A DNA stretch of 64,000 nt from Acidobacteriaceae bacterium KBS 146 (GTDB lineage: Bacteria; Acidobacteriota; Terriglobia; Terriglobales; Acidobacteriaceae): assembly GCA_000688615.1 (NCBI GenBank), contig JHVA01000001.1, forward strand, positions 1,922,001-1,986,000, given 5' to 3'. The position numbers and the translations under genes are program-made. Under the pieces are notes generated by a model. The model saw only the letters and a program-made list of their open reading frames with translations. It did no database searches and was not told the origin of the DNA. Below, in pieces: positions 1-9,631 of the stretch (its first letter is position 1; each line of letters opens with the position of its first letter).

Positions 1-173
1 GAGCTCTTCCAGCTGAGGGTGTTGCCCTGCTGGTCGGTGATAGTGACGATGGTGTTGTTGAACGAAGCCTGGATGAATACCAAACCGAACGGAACGTTCT
101 TCCGCTCGCGCTTCTTAAACTTCTTGCCCTTCCCGGCCTTGGCGCCGGCTGCCTTCTGCTGAGTCTTCGCCAT
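1..173 (-). CDS. rpsK: 30S ribosomal protein S11, N-terminal part (runs off the left edge)
   Basis: Partial gene: the first 57 codons lie in the window and the rest lies beyond base 1. The visible protein has a Lys-rich N-terminal tail followed by the S11 core signature [12 protein letters not shown] and GNTLSW. S11 is a small-subunit platform protein that contacts 16S rRNA near the mRNA exit. It starts 3 bases after the rpsM stop, so the two are certainly co-transcribed, as in the standard alpha operon where rpsD, rpoA and rplQ would follow outside this window. The ATG start fits the usual S11 N-terminus. Identity is secure. Confidence 0.95.
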   Translation of the reverse strand, partial: MAKTQQKAAGAKAGKGKKFKKRERKNVPFGLVFIQASFNNTIVTITDQQGNTLSWKS

Positions 174-176
174 GGC

Positions 177-557
177 TTATTTCGTCGCTTTCTTCTTACC
201 GGCGACAGTGCCCTTGCGGGGGCCCTTGCGGGTACGAGCGTTGGTGTGAGTACGCTGACCGCGGACGGGAAGCGAGCGGCGGTGGCGCAGACCACGGTAC
301 GACTGAATTTCAATCAGGCGCTTAATGTTGAGCGAGACGTCCTTACGAAGGTCGCCTTCGATCTGGCCTTCCTGTTCGATGACGTGACGGATGCGGTTCA
401 GCTGATCCTCGTCGAGCGTTGCGATCTTGGCAAACGGATCAACATCCGCCTTCGCCAGGATCTTCGCAGCGCGGGAGTCGCCGATGCCGAAGATGTAGGT
501 GAGTCCGATGCGTACCTGCTTATTGTTCGGTACGTCGACTCCAGCAATACGTGCCAT
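177..557 (-). CDS. rpsM: 30S ribosomal protein S13
   Basis: 126 residues, normal for S13. The protein begins [15 protein letters not shown] and carries the S13 helix-two-turn-helix region and the C-terminal signature [18 protein letters not shown], ending in a Lys-rich tail that reaches the decoding area. S13 sits in the head of the 30S subunit and forms inter-subunit bridges with the 50S. It is followed 3 bases later by rpsK and preceded by rpmJ, the usual order at the spc/alpha junction. The 149-base gap upstream shows no gene on either strand that I would accept. Confidence 0.97.
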   Translation of the reverse strand: MARIAGVDVPNNKQVRIGLTYIFGIGDSRAAKILAKADVDPFAKIATLDEDQLNRIRHVIEQEGQIEGDLRKDVSLNIKRLIEIQSYRGLRHRRSLPVRGQRTHTNARTRKGPRKGTVAGKKKATK

Positions 558-706
558 TGGGGTCCTTATCGTTGGGCTCCGGAAGCTTCGCCACGGAGCG
601 GGGTGAACGTCTTCGGCTAATATCCGCGGGGTTCATCGCACGCCTTGAGTCTGGCGAACTAGCCCTGCGGGGCCGGTTTATGAGGCAAACTCTGCCTCGA
701 GTGGGG

Positions 707-820
707 TTATCCCTGACGCTGCTTGTGCTTGGCGTTTTCGCAGATAACGCGAACGACACCACGGCGGTGAATTACCTTGCACTTGTCACAGATCTTCTTA
801 ACTGACGCGCGAACCTTCAT
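707..820 (-). CDS. rpmJ: 50S ribosomal protein L36 (zinc-binding form)
   Basis: A 37-residue gene that is easily missed because it is so short. It reads [15 protein letters not shown] and ends NAKHKQRQG. The zinc ligands Cys11, Cys14, Cys27 and His32 are all present, so this is the zinc-binding (C+) form rather than the zinc-independent paralogue made by some bacteria under zinc limitation. L36 is a small 50S protein that stabilises 23S rRNA folding. It lies between infA and rpsM, its standard position. An AGGAG-like ribosome binding site precedes the ATG. Confidence 0.95.
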   Translation of the reverse strand: MKVRASVKKICDKCKVIHRRGVVRVICENAKHKQRQG

Positions 821-954
821 TACTTCTCCTAGAACGGCTCTTAACGATTCACTTCCGGCTCTTTGCCGGAAGCTACGCCGCAAGCCTGATTGCCTGGGTC
901 TATTGCATTTATTCCAGCTCAGAGCTAAACGCTAAAAGCCAGAAACCGCCTCGT

Positions 955-1173
955 CTATTTATAGCGATAGACGATACGGCCACGGTTGAGATCGTACGGG
1001 CTGAGCTCAATCGCGACACGGTCGCCGGGGAGGATGCGAATGAAGTTCTTACGCATACGTCCGGAAACGTGCGCCAGAGCCTGATGCTTATTCTCAAGCT
1101 CTACCCGGAACATCGCGTTGGGCAGGGTCTCGACGACCGTAGCCATTACCTCAATTGCATCTTCCTTCGACAA
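955..1173 (-). CDS. infA: Translation initiation factor IF-1
   Basis: 72 residues from a TTG start. The reading frame stays open further upstream, but the TTG at 1173-1171 has an AAGGAG sequence at ideal spacing and gives the family's standard length, beginning (M)SKEDAIEV. The OB-fold signature [17 protein letters not shown] and the C-terminal [11 protein letters not shown] are present. IF-1 binds the ribosomal A site and assists IF-2 and IF-3 during initiation. The 194 bases between map and this start hold no gene and may contain a separate promoter, which would decouple infA from the genes upstream. Confidence 0.95.
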   Translation of the reverse strand: MSKEDAIEVMATVVETLPNAMFRVELENKHQALAHVSGRMRKNFIRILPGDRVAIELSPYDLNRGRIVYRYK

Positions 1174-1367
1174 ACGATCTCCTTCGGGAGAGCATGCTCT
1201 CCACAAAATCTTTGTTGTGAGTGCCTGGCCCACAGATGATTTCAGCTTGAAACTGTAATCACGGGCGTGCAATGTGACACACGCAGCATCTCTTATGATA
1301 CCCCACTTCAGGGCTTTTTCCTATCAGCAAGTCCCGATTCCTTGCTGCTTTCCGTGCCAAAATCCAC

Positions 1368-2117
1368 TTAGCGGGTCAAAACCAGAGGACCGTTCTCAGT
1401 GATCGCGACCGTCTGCTCAAAATGAGCGCTGAAACTGCCATCCACCGTCACTGCGGTCCATCCGTCAGGGAGTACCCTGACCTCGGGTTTTCCCGCATTA
1501 ATCATCGGCTCGATGGCCAACACCATACCCGCCTTCAGACGGAGGCCCTTGCCCCGGGTACCGAAGTTAGGAACCTGAGGGTCTTCATGCATGCTGCGGC
1601 CGATACCATGTCCAACGAAGTCGCGAACCACGCCAAATCCCTCAGCTTCACAGATTTCCTGGACGGTGGCCCCGATATCGAAGAGCCGCCCGCCAACCTT
1701 GCACTGATCGATGGCGGCTTCCAGGGAGGCTTGAGTCACTTCAAGCAGCTTCTGAATTCGAGGCTCCGCTTTGCCGATTGCATAAGTCATGGCAGCATCG
1801 GAGTAATATCCGTCGATGATCACACCACAATCGATCGAAAGAATGTCTCCGTCCCTGAGGACGCGCTTCTTGCTTGGGATGCCATGGACCACCTCCTCGT
1901 TGATGGAGGTACAGAGAGCCGCGGGGTATCCGTGGTACCCCTTGAAAGCGGCCTTACCTCCCAACTCAGCAATTTTGGCGACTGCAATCTCTTCCAGATC
2001 CATCGTGGAGGCCCCCGCGATTACATGAGGCGCGATGGCGTTGTGAACCTTGCGAAGTGCGACGCCGGAGATACGCATCTTCTCGATCTCCTGCGAAGTC
2101 TTGATCATGATCGCCAC
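1368..2117 (-). CDS. map: Methionine aminopeptidase, type I
   Basis: 249 residues, the size of a type I enzyme without an N-terminal extension. It removes the initiator methionine from nascent proteins. Metal-ligand motifs are in place: the two aspartates in IDCGVIIDGYYSDAAM, the histidine in GHGIGRSMHEDP, and the glutamates in AIEPMI and FEQTVAI. The start is taken as GTG because GGGGAG lies 8 bases upstream; an in-frame ATG three codons later is a possible alternative. It begins 5 bases after the adk stop, so it is translated from the same message, in the common secY-adk-map order. Confidence 0.95.
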   Translation of the reverse strand: MAIMIKTSQEIEKMRISGVALRKVHNAIAPHVIAGASTMDLEEIAVAKIAELGGKAAFKGYHGYPAALCTSINEEVVHGIPSKKRVLRDGDILSIDCGVIIDGYYSDAAMTYAIGKAEPRIQKLLEVTQASLEAAIDQCKVGGRLFDIGATVQEICEAEGFGVVRDFVGHGIGRSMHEDPQVPNFGTRGKGLRLKAGMVLAIEPMINAGKPEVRVLPDGWTAVTVDGSFSAHFEQTVAITENGPLVLTR

Positions 2118-2122
2118 GGCGG

Positions 2123-2854
2123 CTACTCCCCAGCCTTACGCAACTCGCGAAGTGCCGATTCGATGAAGGCTGTCACTTCTTCGACCGGCCGATATCCGAC
2201 GACGTCGCGGAACCGCCCCTGCTTGCTGTAGTGCTCGATAACCGGGGCCGTCAAAGAATTGTAAGCCTTCATGCGCTCTATGAAGGCATTCTCGGTGTCG
2301 TCAGAGCGGTGCTGAAGCGGGCTTCCCTCGTTGTCACAGACCCCTGAATGCTTCGGCGGCTTCGAATAAATGTTGTAGATCGTCTTACAGACGGGGCAAA
2401 TACGACGGCCGGTAATGCGACGAAGAAGTTCCTGCTCGTCTACCTGAATGTTGATAGCGACCAGGGGACTTTTCTCGTCAGACAACGAGAGAAAGCGATC
2501 CAACCACTCCGCTTGACCAAGCGTACGAGGGTAACCATCGAGAATGTAGCCACGCTCGACGTCGGTCTGTTCCAGCCTGGCCTTGACCATGTCGTTGACC
2601 ATCTCATCGGGGACGAGCTGGCCCTGGTCCATCAAGCCCTTCGCTGCTCTGCCAAGTTCAGTCCCGCGAGCAATATTATCGCGAAGGATGTCGCCTGTTG
2701 AGATCTGCGGAATGCCAAAATCTGCCATCAGGCGCTGAGCCTGGGTTCCCTTGCCTACACCGGGAGCCCCCAGAAGAAGGACCGGCCCAGGCAGGAACTT
2801 CGAGGCTGCCGGGGCCGGTGGATGCACTGCAGATTCAGAGGTCAAAGTTTCCAA
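2123..2854 (-). CDS. adk: Adenylate kinase
   Basis: Catalyses ATP + AMP to 2 ADP. The P-loop GAPGVGKGTQAQRL is followed by the AMP-binding region (STGDILRDNIARGTELG) and a long LID domain with zinc-finger-like cysteines (CPVC, then CDNEG), so this is the long-LID form; the fourth ligand position is Glu instead of Cys or Asp. As read, the protein has about 23 residues before the P-loop strand, rich in Pro and Ala, longer than usual. The start shown is TTG, 3 bases after the secY stop, and other TTG or GTG codons a little downstream are possible, so the exact N-terminus is uncertain. Confidence 0.93.
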   Translation of the reverse strand: METLTSESAVHPPAPAASKFLPGPVLLLGAPGVGKGTQAQRLMADFGIPQISTGDILRDNIARGTELGRAAKGLMDQGQLVPDEMVNDMVKARLEQTDVERGYILDGYPRTLGQAEWLDRFLSLSDEKSPLVAINIQVDEQELLRRITGRRICPVCKTIYNIYSKPPKHSGVCDNEGSPLQHRSDDTENAFIERMKAYNSLTAPVIEHYSKQGRFRDVVGYRPVEEVTAFIESALRELRKAGE

Positions 2855-2857
2855 TTC

Positions 2858-4270
2858 CTACCAGCTCTTGCGGCCACGAATTCGGCCGCTCTTAGGAGTG
2901 AATCCGTCGTAGTGACGCATGATCAACTGCGATTCGATCTGCTGAACCGTATCCATAGCGACACCGACAACGATCAGAAGGCTCGTGCCTCCAAAATAGA
3001 AGGTCACGCCGAGACCGTTGGTCATCCATGACGGCAGCTTGTCGAAGACGGGACCAATTAACCAGAGATGATTGAAATGGATTCCGCTGATAATCATCTG
3101 CGGAATCATGACAATGATGATCAGGTAGATCGCTCCAACCAGCGTGATTCGCGTGAGCACATCGTTTACGAAGTCCGCGGTACGCTTTCCGGGACGGATC
3201 CCGGGGATAAAGCCTCCGTACTTGCGCATATTGTCTGCAATATCGTCAGGACGAAAGACGATCGAGATATAGAAATAAGCGAAGAATACGATCGCCACCA
3301 TGAAGACGAGCTCATAAAAGGGCTCACCGGGCGAGATGTACTGGAAGAGCGGTCCAAGCAGCTTGGTATCGCGCAGCGGAGCACTTCCGAAGATGCTCAT
3401 TCCAGCGAAAAGCAGAGGAGCCGACAAGATGGAGCTGGCAAAGATGACCGGCATTACGCCGCCGGAGTTCACTCGAAGCGGCAGGTGCGTCGACTGGCCC
3501 CCCATCATGCGACGACCAACAATACGCTTAGCATACTGTACTGGAATCCGCCGTTCGGAACGCTCTACGTAGACGATGAAGGCGACGACGGCGATCATAC
3601 CTGCGATGAGGATGGCCACGGCGATGGGAGTGAATGCCCCCCATGCGTTGGTCTGAACTTTATCGTAGAGTTCGGCGACACCCTTCGGAACGCCGACCAC
3701 GATTCCTGCAAAGATCAGGAGCGACATACCATTTCCAATGCCGCGCTCAGTAATCTGCTCTCCAAGCCACATGATGAATGCCGTTCCGGCGGTCAAAGTA
3801 AGGACGCACAGCGGAATAAAGGCACCACGAGAGATGGTAACCATGGACGACCCGGTCGAGGTGTTCGTCAGAGTGAGAGCAATGGTAAAGGACTGCACGA
3901 TTCCGAGCAGGACTGTGACGTAACGCGTCCACTGAGTTATCTTGCGGCGACCGAGCTCACCTTCTTTTTGCAGCTTAGCCAGCGGCTCGTAAATAACGGT
4001 TAGCAGCTGGAAGATGATAGACGCCGTGATATACGGCATGATGCCTAGGGCAAAGATCGTCAGCTTGCGCAGATTGCCGCCTGAGAACAGATCGACCAGC
4101 CCAAGAGCAGAGCCGGAGTTCTGATTGAAAAACTCGGCCAGCATGGTGCCATTGATACCTGGAGTGGGGATATGGGATCCAAGGCGATAGACCGCCAGCA
4201 GGCCTAACGTAAACAGAACACGTTTACGAAGATCTGGGATACGGAAGATGTTTGCGAACTTGTCGAACAT
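2858..4270 (-). CDS. secY: Protein translocase subunit SecY
   Basis: The channel-forming subunit of the SecYEG translocon in the inner membrane. From the chosen ATG the protein has 470 residues and begins MFDKFANIFRIPDLRKR, a typical SecY start; a longer open frame upstream lacks the family sequence. Ten hydrophobic segments can be traced. The plug-region GSHIPTPGIN, the LGIMPYITASIIFQLL stretch and the C-terminal LIMRHYDGF are recognisable. It sits at the end of the spc block directly before adk, with a 105-base gap after the rplO stop. Confidence 0.95.
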   Translation of the reverse strand: MFDKFANIFRIPDLRKRVLFTLGLLAVYRLGSHIPTPGINGTMLAEFFNQNSGSALGLVDLFSGGNLRKLTIFALGIMPYITASIIFQLLTVIYEPLAKLQKEGELGRRKITQWTRYVTVLLGIVQSFTIALTLTNTSTGSSMVTISRGAFIPLCVLTLTAGTAFIMWLGEQITERGIGNGMSLLIFAGIVVGVPKGVAELYDKVQTNAWGAFTPIAVAILIAGMIAVVAFIVYVERSERRIPVQYAKRIVGRRMMGGQSTHLPLRVNSGGVMPVIFASSILSAPLLFAGMSIFGSAPLRDTKLLGPLFQYISPGEPFYELVFMVAIVFFAYFYISIVFRPDDIADNMRKYGGFIPGIRPGKRTADFVNDVLTRITLVGAIYLIIIVMIPQMIISGIHFNHLWLIGPVFDKLPSWMTNGLGVTFYFGGTSLLIVVGVAMDTVQQIESQLIMRHYDGFTPKSGRIRGRKSW

Positions 4271-4375
4271 CGGAGAGCGGTACCTCGATGGATGAAACAG
4301 ATGACAGGGACGAGACGGAGACGCGAGGGAATCTTCCCTCGCTGTCTTCATTCTACATATTCATGACCAGGATCA

Positions 4376-4837
4376 TTAGGCGATCACAACTGCCTTGCCG
4401 CCAGCCTTCTCAATCGCCTCTTGGGCTGACTTGGAAAACTTATGAGCATGGACGGTAATCGCGACATTTATCTCTCCGTTATTCAATACCTTGATCAAGC
4501 CATTGCGCTTGCGCAGAAGCCCAAGAGAAACAATCTTTTCAAGCGTGAACTCGGTTTCGGAAGAGGCGGCGTTGATTTCAGCAATGCGGTCCAGGCCGAG
4601 CACCGTGTATTCCGTACGGAAGATATTGGTAAAGCCACGCTTAGGAAGACGGCGATGCAGGGGCATCTGGCCACCTTCAAAACCGCGCATCAGCGACGAG
4701 CCGGAGCGCGACCCCTGTCCCTTGTGCCCACGAGTCGAGGTCTTACCCATACCCGAGCCCATACCACGGCCTACTCGCTTCTTGTTCTCATTGGCCTTTG
4801 CAGGCGCTTTCAGATTAGAAAGATTACGAACTGCCAT
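4376..4837 (-). CDS. rplO: 50S ribosomal protein L15
   Basis: 153 residues from an ATG preceded by GAGG six bases upstream; an earlier in-frame start would add 22 residues foreign to the family. The Gly/Arg-rich N-terminal half (RVGRGMGSGMGKTSTRGHKG) and the motif GQMPLHRRLPKRGF are characteristic of L15, which is an assembly protein of the 50S subunit that threads into 23S rRNA. Its neighbours rpmD and secY match the standard spc order. Confidence 0.96.
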   Translation of the reverse strand: MAVRNLSNLKAPAKANENKKRVGRGMGSGMGKTSTRGHKGQGSRSGSSLMRGFEGGQMPLHRRLPKRGFTNIFRTEYTVLGLDRIAEINAASSETEFTLEKIVSLGLLRKRNGLIKVLNNGEINVAITVHAHKFSKSAQEAIEKAGGKAVVIA

Positions 4838-4932
4838 TTTTTTCCTCGCTATAACGCCAGAACTTAAGCTCCGACTCGCATTTGGGATTGGCCGGAAGGC
4901 CAATTCGTTAATACTCCGAGATCCCTTCCCGA

Positions 4933-5121
4933 TTACTCGACAACGCGGACGAGGTGGGGAACCTTCGCGACCATGCCGCGAATGGAGGGTGTGTCTTCAC
5001 GCTCGACGATCTGATTCAGCCTGGTGAAGCCGAGGCCCTTGATGACGAGCTTGTGCTTCTCCGGTGTCGCTATCTTGGAACGGAAGTACTGTAACTTGAT
5101 CTTGGCTTTGATTTCGGCCAT
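4933..5121 (-). CDS. rpmD: 50S ribosomal protein L30
   Basis: 62 residues, the short bacterial form of L30. It carries KIKLQYFRSKIATPEKHK and the conserved GLGFTRLNQIVEREDTPSIRGM, which binds 23S rRNA. The gene lies between rpsE and rplO. The 95 bases to the rplO start hold no further gene. Some bacterial lineages lack rpmD, so its presence is worth noting, but the sequence is a clear match. Confidence 0.95.
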   Translation of the reverse strand: MAEIKAKIKLQYFRSKIATPEKHKLVIKGLGFTRLNQIVEREDTPSIRGMVAKVPHLVRVVE

Positions 5122-5157
5122 CGCTAAACTCCTCTTACACTTCTTCTTCGAACTCGC

Positions 5158-5664
5158 TTATAGCTCTTCTTCAGCCTTACCACGCAGCGCAGCAACTTCG
5201 GCTTTGCTGCGAAGCTGGCCAAGCGCATCGAAGGTAGCCTTGATGACGTTGTGCGGATTTTTGGTTCCGATGGACTTGGTCAGCACGTTTTGAACCCCAG
5301 CCGAGGTCATTACGGCGCGAACCGTACCTCCAGCGATCACGCCAGTACCTTCAGGAGCGGGCTTCAGCATTACCTGTCCTGCACCGTAGTGACCGAGCAC
5401 CTGATGGGGAATGGAGGTTTCGGTCAGGTTTACCTTGAAGAGATTCTTCTTGGCAGCCTCGATCCCCTTACGGATCGCCTGCGGAACCTCTTTCGCCTTG
5501 CCCGAGCCGTAGCCCACAACACCCTCAGCCGGATCGCCGATCACCACCAGCGCGGCAAAGGACATATTCTTACCACCTTTTACAACCTTCGTGACGCGGT
5601 TGATGCTTACGACCTGATCCTTCAGGTTGAGGCGGTTCGCGTCGATTTTCTTTTTTGTTGCCAT
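5158..5664 (-). CDS. rpsE: 30S ribosomal protein S5
   Basis: 168 residues. The S5 double-stranded-RNA-binding domain covers the N-terminal half ([20 protein letters not shown] and [17 protein letters not shown]), and the C-terminal domain has [19 protein letters not shown]5 helps control decoding accuracy and mRNA unwinding at the entry channel. It is encoded between rplR and rpmD in the spc block. Length and start match the family. Confidence 0.97.
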   Translation of the reverse strand: MATKKKIDANRLNLKDQVVSINRVTKVVKGGKNMSFAALVVIGDPAEGVVGYGSGKAKEVPQAIRKGIEAAKKNLFKVNLTETSIPHQVLGHYGAGQVMLKPAPEGTGVIAGGTVRAVMTSAGVQNVLTKSIGTKNPHNVIKATFDALGQLRSKAEVAALRGKAEEEL

Positions 5665-5724
5665 ATCTCTTTATCCAGCTTTCTGGCCGCCCACCTGCGA
5701 GCGCCGTTCGAGAAACTTGAAAAC

Positions 5725-6090
5725 CTAGAACTCCAAACCGGCTTCACGGGCAGCATCAGCCAGAGCCTTGATCCGGCCATGGTACAAATAGCCTCCGCGA
5801 TCGAAGACAACCTTCTTGACGCCCTTCTGCTGTGCCTTCTCCGCGATGAGCTTCCCGACTTCTGCCGCAGCGGTGATGTTTCCGCCCGTCTTTTTGGCTT
5901 CGCTCTTTTTCGCGACCGTCGAGGCCGAAGCAATGGTTACACCCGTCGAATCATCGATAACCTGAGTGTAGATGTGATTGAGCGAGCGGTAGACATTCAG
6001 GCGTGGACGTTCCGCCGTACCGGCCAGCTTCTCTCGGATACGTGTATGAACACGCTTGCGGATGACGTCGCGTTTGCGAGGTGTGATCAT
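5725..6090 (-). CDS. rplR: 50S ribosomal protein L18
   Basis: 121 residues. It starts with a basic tail ([19 protein letters not shown]) and contains [20 protein letters not shown] and the C-terminal [19 protein letters not shown], the L18 signature. The protein binds 5S rRNA in the central protuberance with L5. The gap of 189 bases to the upstream rplF is large for this operon; it holds only low-complexity G/A-rich and C/T-rich stretches (around 6150-6225) and no credible gene. Confidence 0.96.
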   Translation of the reverse strand: MITPRKRDVIRKRVHTRIREKLAGTAERPRLNVYRSLNHIYTQVIDDSTGVTIASASTVAKKSEAKKTGGNITAAAEVGKLIAEKAQQKGVKKVVFDRGGYLYHGRIKALADAAREAGLEF

Positions 6091-6279
6091 CGTTTACTTC
6101 CTTCCTAAAAGCGTCGCCAGAGTGCCGACGACGTTCGGTTTTGACTTCCAATAGGGAACAGGGACCAGAAGATGAAGCCTGAATCACAACTTTGGGTGAG
6201 ATCCTGACTTCACCCCCTGGTTCCTAACTCTAGCCCGCCGAGAATATTTCTCGTTCCGGGAGACGCCTACGCCAGTCGA

Positions 6280-6819
6280 TTACTTAGCGCCGGTCTTACC
6301 AACCTTCTTCTTCAGCTTCTCACCGGTATAGCGAACGCCCTTGTTCTTGTAGGGGTCGGGCTTGCGCAGCGCGCGCATATCGGCGGCTACTTGACCAACC
6401 TTCTGCCGGTCAATTCCGGAGATCGTAACGTGCGTTTGCTTTGGATCGATCGCAACTTCGATTCCAGCGGGCAACGGAAACTCGATCGGGTGGGAATAGC
6501 CGAGAGTAAACACCACGGTCCCTTTGCCCTTCATCTCGACACGATAACCGATGCCGACAATGTCGAGTTCCTTGGTCCATCCCGTCGTCACTCCCTGAAC
6601 AGCGTTGAAAACCAGAGCGCGGGCGAGGCCATGAAAGGCAGCCTGTTTATCGCTCTCGCGTTCAGCGACGATGGTGCCATCCTTCTGAACAAGAGAGATG
6701 CCAGTGGGCAGTAGCGCTGTGACCTTGCCCTTTGGACCTTCGACCAGAACCGTGTTGCCATTGACCGTATACTTGACTCCGGCTGGCATAGGGATCGGCT
6801 TTTTGCCAATACGAGACAT
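6280..6819 (-). CDS. rplF: 50S ribosomal protein L6
   Basis: 179 residues. The start [17 protein letters not shown], the internal repeat typical of L6, and the C-terminal signature [18 protein letters not shown] are present. L6 lies near the factor-binding site of the 50S subunit and is needed for late subunit assembly. It is positioned between rpsH and rplR in canonical order. Confidence 0.97.
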   Translation of the reverse strand: MSRIGKKPIPMPAGVKYTVNGNTVLVEGPKGKVTALLPTGISLVQKDGTIVAERESDKQAAFHGLARALVFNAVQGVTTGWTKELDIVGIGYRVEMKGKGTVVFTLGYSHPIEFPLPAGIEVAIDPKQTHVTISGIDRQKVGQVAADMRALRKPDPYKNKGVRYTGEKLKKKVGKTGAK

Positions 6820-6934
6820 AATAGATTCCTTCTCATGGCTTGCGAGTCTCGAAGAGATCTACCCTTCGTTCCACTGCAGCCCGGCAGAGTGACTGCCGTA
6901 AAATTAAAATCTCAGCCTTCGAGACAAGCTTGAA

Positions 6935-7333
6935 CTACCAGACCTCGCAGAGAATCTCGCCGCCAACACCTTCACGACGGGCCTGGCGACCGGTCATAAC
7001 GCCCTTCGGGGTGGTCATAATCGAAATACCAAGACCTCCCTGGACGCGACGAATCTCATCCCGGCCAACGTAGACCCGGCATCCTGGACGAGAGACGCGC
7101 TGCAGATCGCGGATTGCAGCTTCGTTGTTCGTTCCGTACTTCAGATAAACGCGAAGGACCCTCTGGCCGTTTTCCTCCGTCGCCTTGTAGTTAGCGATGT
7201 ACCCCTCATCCTTCAGAATCCGAGCGATCTCAGCCTTGAGCTTCGAAGCGGGGATGTCCAACTTCTGGTGTCGCGCGCGGATGGAGTTGCGGATACGGGT
7301 CAGAAAATCTGCTACTGGGTCGGTGAGATTCAT
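6935..7333 (-). CDS. rpsH: 30S ribosomal protein S8
   Basis: 132 residues. It begins MNLTDPVADFLTRIRNSIRA and ends with the conserved GLGISIMTTPKGVMTGRQAR and GGEILCEVW. S8 binds the central domain of 16S rRNA early in assembly, and in Escherichia coli it is the translational repressor of the spc operon. Whether it regulates this operon cannot be read from the sequence. It follows rpsN after 204 bases in which I see no gene. Confidence 0.97.
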   Translation of the reverse strand: MNLTDPVADFLTRIRNSIRARHQKLDIPASKLKAEIARILKDEGYIANYKATEENGQRVLRVYLKYGTNNEAAIRDLQRVSRPGCRVYVGRDEIRRVQGGLGISIMTTPKGVMTGRQARREGVGGEILCEVW

Positions 7334-7537
7334 TCATTCTCCTTCATTCTTCGTTCGCTCGCGGACGACCCCTGCGAGAACCAGCAAGAATGTCTTATTG
7401 CCTGCTTGTTGACGATCCAGACTTCTGCATCCTAAGCAGTTGCTCGAATGAGGTCTCTGGGTCGGGCGCACGTTTTGAAAACCCGCACGCTGTGGACGCT
7501 TAATTATATCAGGCAGAATCGCCCGATTCCGAGATAC

Positions 7538-7723
7538 TTACCAGCTCGACTTCACGACGCCCGGAATCTCTCCCTTGAGAGCGAGCGAACGGAAGCAGAG
7601 ACGGCAGACCCCGAATTTACGAAGGAACGCGCGAGGACGACCGCAGAGCTGGCAACGGTTGTGCTGGCGGGACTTGAACTTCGGCTTGCGTGCGTCTTTG
7701 ACGCGCTTTGCTGTTGTTGACAT
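7538..7723 (-). CDS. rpsN: 30S ribosomal protein S14, zinc-binding type
   Basis: 61 residues, the short zinc-ribbon form of S14, with ligands Cys24, Cys27, Cys40 and Cys43 ([11 protein letters not shown] and FGVCRLCFR). This differs from the roughly 100-residue, cysteine-free form of enterobacteria. S14 binds the 3' major domain of 16S rRNA in the head of the 30S subunit. The slightly extended N-terminus ([17 protein letters not shown]) is basic. With the zinc form of L36, the core ribosome encoded here uses zinc-binding versions of at least two proteins. Confidence 0.96.
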   Translation of the reverse strand: MSTTAKRVKDARKPKFKSRQHNRCQLCGRPRAFLRKFGVCRLCFRSLALKGEIPGVVKSSW

Positions 7724-7780
7724 AAGCTTTTAACTCTCTATCCTTCAAAACCTGTAACGGTCCTACGGACCCGACTGCGT

Positions 7781-8329
7781 TTATGCTCCCTGGCGGAAGG
7801 GCATGCCGAATCCCCTCAGGAGTGCCCGGGCACCGTTATCGTCCTTGGCAGTCGTCACGATAGTGACGTTCATGCCCTTGATCTTGTCGACCTTTGCGTA
7901 ATCGATCTCGGCAAAGATGAGCTGATCGCGAAGACCGAGTGTATAGTTGCCACGGCCATCGAAGCTCTTGGAAGACACCCCTCGAAAGTCACGAACGCGC
8001 GGCAAGGCAATCGAAATCAGACGATCCAGAAACTCATACATAGCGTCGCCGCGCAGTGTAACCATGGCACCAATCGGCATACCTTCACGAACCTTGAAGG
8101 CGGCGATGGACTTCTTAGCCTTCGTCGTCACAGGCTTCTGTCCGGTGATCGCTGCCAGGTCGGCGACCAGGGGATCCATAATCTTGACGTTCTGCGTGGC
8201 TTCGCCGAGACCCATGTTCACGACGATCTTTTCAAGCCTCGGAACCGCCATAGTGTTGTCGATGCTAAGTTCTTTGGCGAGGGCCGACTTGATCTCTTTT
8301 TCGTACTTCTCTTTGAAACGGGTTGCCAT
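7781..8329 (-). CDS. rplE: 50S ribosomal protein L5
   Basis: 182 residues from the ATG at 8329 ([17 protein letters not shown]). The open frame extends 66 codons upstream but that part is not L5-like and overlaps the end of rplX. Family motifs include [38 protein letters not shown] and [14 protein letters not shown]5 binds 5S rRNA and forms the bridge to S13 in the subunit interface. The order is rplX-rplE-rpsN, as in most bacteria. Confidence 0.96.
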   Translation of the reverse strand: MATRFKEKYEKEIKSALAKELSIDNTMAVPRLEKIVVNMGLGEATQNVKIMDPLVADLAAITGQKPVTTKAKKSIAAFKVREGMPIGAMVTLRGDAMYEFLDRLISIALPRVRDFRGVSSKSFDGRGNYTLGLRDQLIFAEIDYAKVDKIKGMNVTIVTTAKDDNGARALLRGFGMPFRQGA

Positions 8330-8420
8330 TGTCTCATCTTCGCTTTCTCCACGGTTCCGGGTTGGCTCATGCCGTATACCGATTCGTGGGGTGAACCTTT
8401 GATGGTCTACTTCTAAAACT

Positions 8421-8750
8421 TTACTTTTTCTTCTCGGCGATCGGGTTTCCACTCGCTTTGGAGTAACGGACCTTCTTATCACCTTCGATTCGGGCACCCA
8501 CTCGAGTCTTGTTTCCCTCTCCGTCAATCAACATCACATTCGAGACGTGAATAGGAGACTCCTGTTCAGCAATACCGCCCTTGATATTCCGCTGGGGGTT
8601 TGGCTTCAGGTGCTTCTTCACCATCATTACGTGCTCAACCAAAACGCGGTCCCTGTCAGCGAGAACGCGAAGGACGCGGCCTCGCTTGCCTTTATCTTTG
8701 CCCGCGATGACTTCAACCGTATCGTTGCGCTTGATCTTGATGCCTGCCAT
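8421..8750 (-). CDS. rplX: 50S ribosomal protein L24
   Basis: 109 residues from the ATG at 8750 ([20 protein letters not shown]). A start nine codons earlier is open but lacks the family N-terminus. The KOW motif ([16 protein letters not shown]) is followed by [16 protein letters not shown]24 is an assembly-initiator protein that binds the 5' end of 23S rRNA near the exit tunnel. It lies between rplN and rplE. Confidence 0.96.
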   Translation of the reverse strand: MAGIKIKRNDTVEVIAGKDKGKRGRVLRVLADRDRVLVEHVMMVKKHLKPNPQRNIKGGIAEQESPIHVSNVMLIDGEGNKTRVGARIEGDKKVRYSKASGNPIAEKKK

Positions 8751-8826
8751 AAGGTTTACCTCTCCCTGCCTCGGCAATCTGTCGGAGCCGGAATCCGCTT
8801 ATTTGTAGCGCACTCAGTGCGTGAGA

Positions 8827-9198
8827 CTAGATAACCTCGGGCGCAAGCGAAGCGATCTTGAGAAACTTCTTTTCGCGAAGCTCACGGGCGACCGGCCCGA
8901 AGACGCGAGTTCCGACTGGCTCCAACGCATCGTTGATTACAACTGCGGCGTTCTGATCGAAGCGAATATAGGTACCGTCTTTGCGGCGGCTCTCCTTGCG
9001 GGTACGCACAATTACCGCCTTAACGACCTTACCCTTTTTGACCGTTCCGTCGGGAGAGGCTTCCTTGACGGCTGCTGTGACAATGTCTCCCAAGCCGGCA
9101 ATCTTGCCGAGACCGCCGCCGAGCGGCAGGATCACCTGCAACTTGCGTGCGCCGGAGTTATCGGCCACGTCAAGGATTGTTCTCATCTGTACTGCCAT
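8827..9198 (-). CDS. rplN: 50S ribosomal protein L14
   Basis: 123 residues, the standard length. It begins [20 protein letters not shown] and contains [20 protein letters not shown] and the C-terminal [19 protein letters not shown], all highly conserved in L14. The protein sits at the subunit interface and contacts 16S rRNA in an inter-subunit bridge. It is the first gene of the classical spc block and follows rpsQ by 97 bases. Confidence 0.98.
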   Translation of the reverse strand: MAVQMRTILDVADNSGARKLQVILPLGGGLGKIAGLGDIVTAAVKEASPDGTVKKGKVVKAVIVRTRKESRRKDGTYIRFDQNAAVVINDALEPVGTRVFGPVARELREKKFLKIASLAPEVI

Positions 9199-9295
9199 CG
9201 TTCTTCTCCTGGTGCGGCCGGGGGATCAAAGGCCCCCTCGCGATAAAAGCTGAAATTCCAGAGATCCGGCGACCGGCGAAACCCGGACCTGATTC

Positions 9296-9628
9296 TTACT
9301 GTGCCTCTGCGGTAGAACCTTTTTCGTCGGCCAACGCAAGCGAGCTGCGGCGAACGATCTCTTCGAGAGACCAACGCTTTAGCTTCGAAAGCGGACGAGC
9401 CTCACGGATGCGGACCACGTCACCGACACGGGCCGAGTTCTGCTCGTCATGCGCATAGAACTTTTTGTTCGACTTCATGACGCGCTTGTACTTGGGGTGC
9501 GCCTTGCGCATCTCGATTTCGACCACAATGGTCTTCTGCATCTTGGTCGAGACGACCAGACCAACCTTCTCATTACGGCGGGAGGTCGTCTGCTCGGCGG
9601 CTTCGGTTTTGTTTGTGGTCTCTGCCAT
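9296..9628 (-). CDS. rpsQ: 30S ribosomal protein S17, with N- and C-terminal extensions
   Basis: 110 residues, compared with roughly 85 in many bacteria. The OB-fold core (VGLVVSTKMQKTIVVEIE, HPKYKRVMKSNKKFYAHD, VRIREARPLSKLKRWSL) is intact. The surplus is an N-terminal stretch rich in Thr, Glu and Ala and a C-terminal tail ending GSTAEAQ. S17 is a primary binder of 16S rRNA. It starts 3 bases after the rpmC stop, so the two are tightly coupled. Confidence 0.95.
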   Translation of the reverse strand: MAETTNKTEAAEQTTSRRNEKVGLVVSTKMQKTIVVEIEMRKAHPKYKRVMKSNKKFYAHDEQNSARVGDVVRIREARPLSKLKRWSLEEIVRRSSLALADEKGSTAEAQ

Positions 9629-9631
9629 GGC

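Noticed and set aside
1295..1300. TATCAT hexamer upstream of infA as a promoter
   Set aside because: No -35 hexamer at acceptable spacing was found, so a promoter here is possible but not supported.
3068..4003. Long open frame antisense to secY
   Set aside because: A shadow of the strongly biased secY codons, very rich in Asp, His and Arg, with no start signal or family resemblance.
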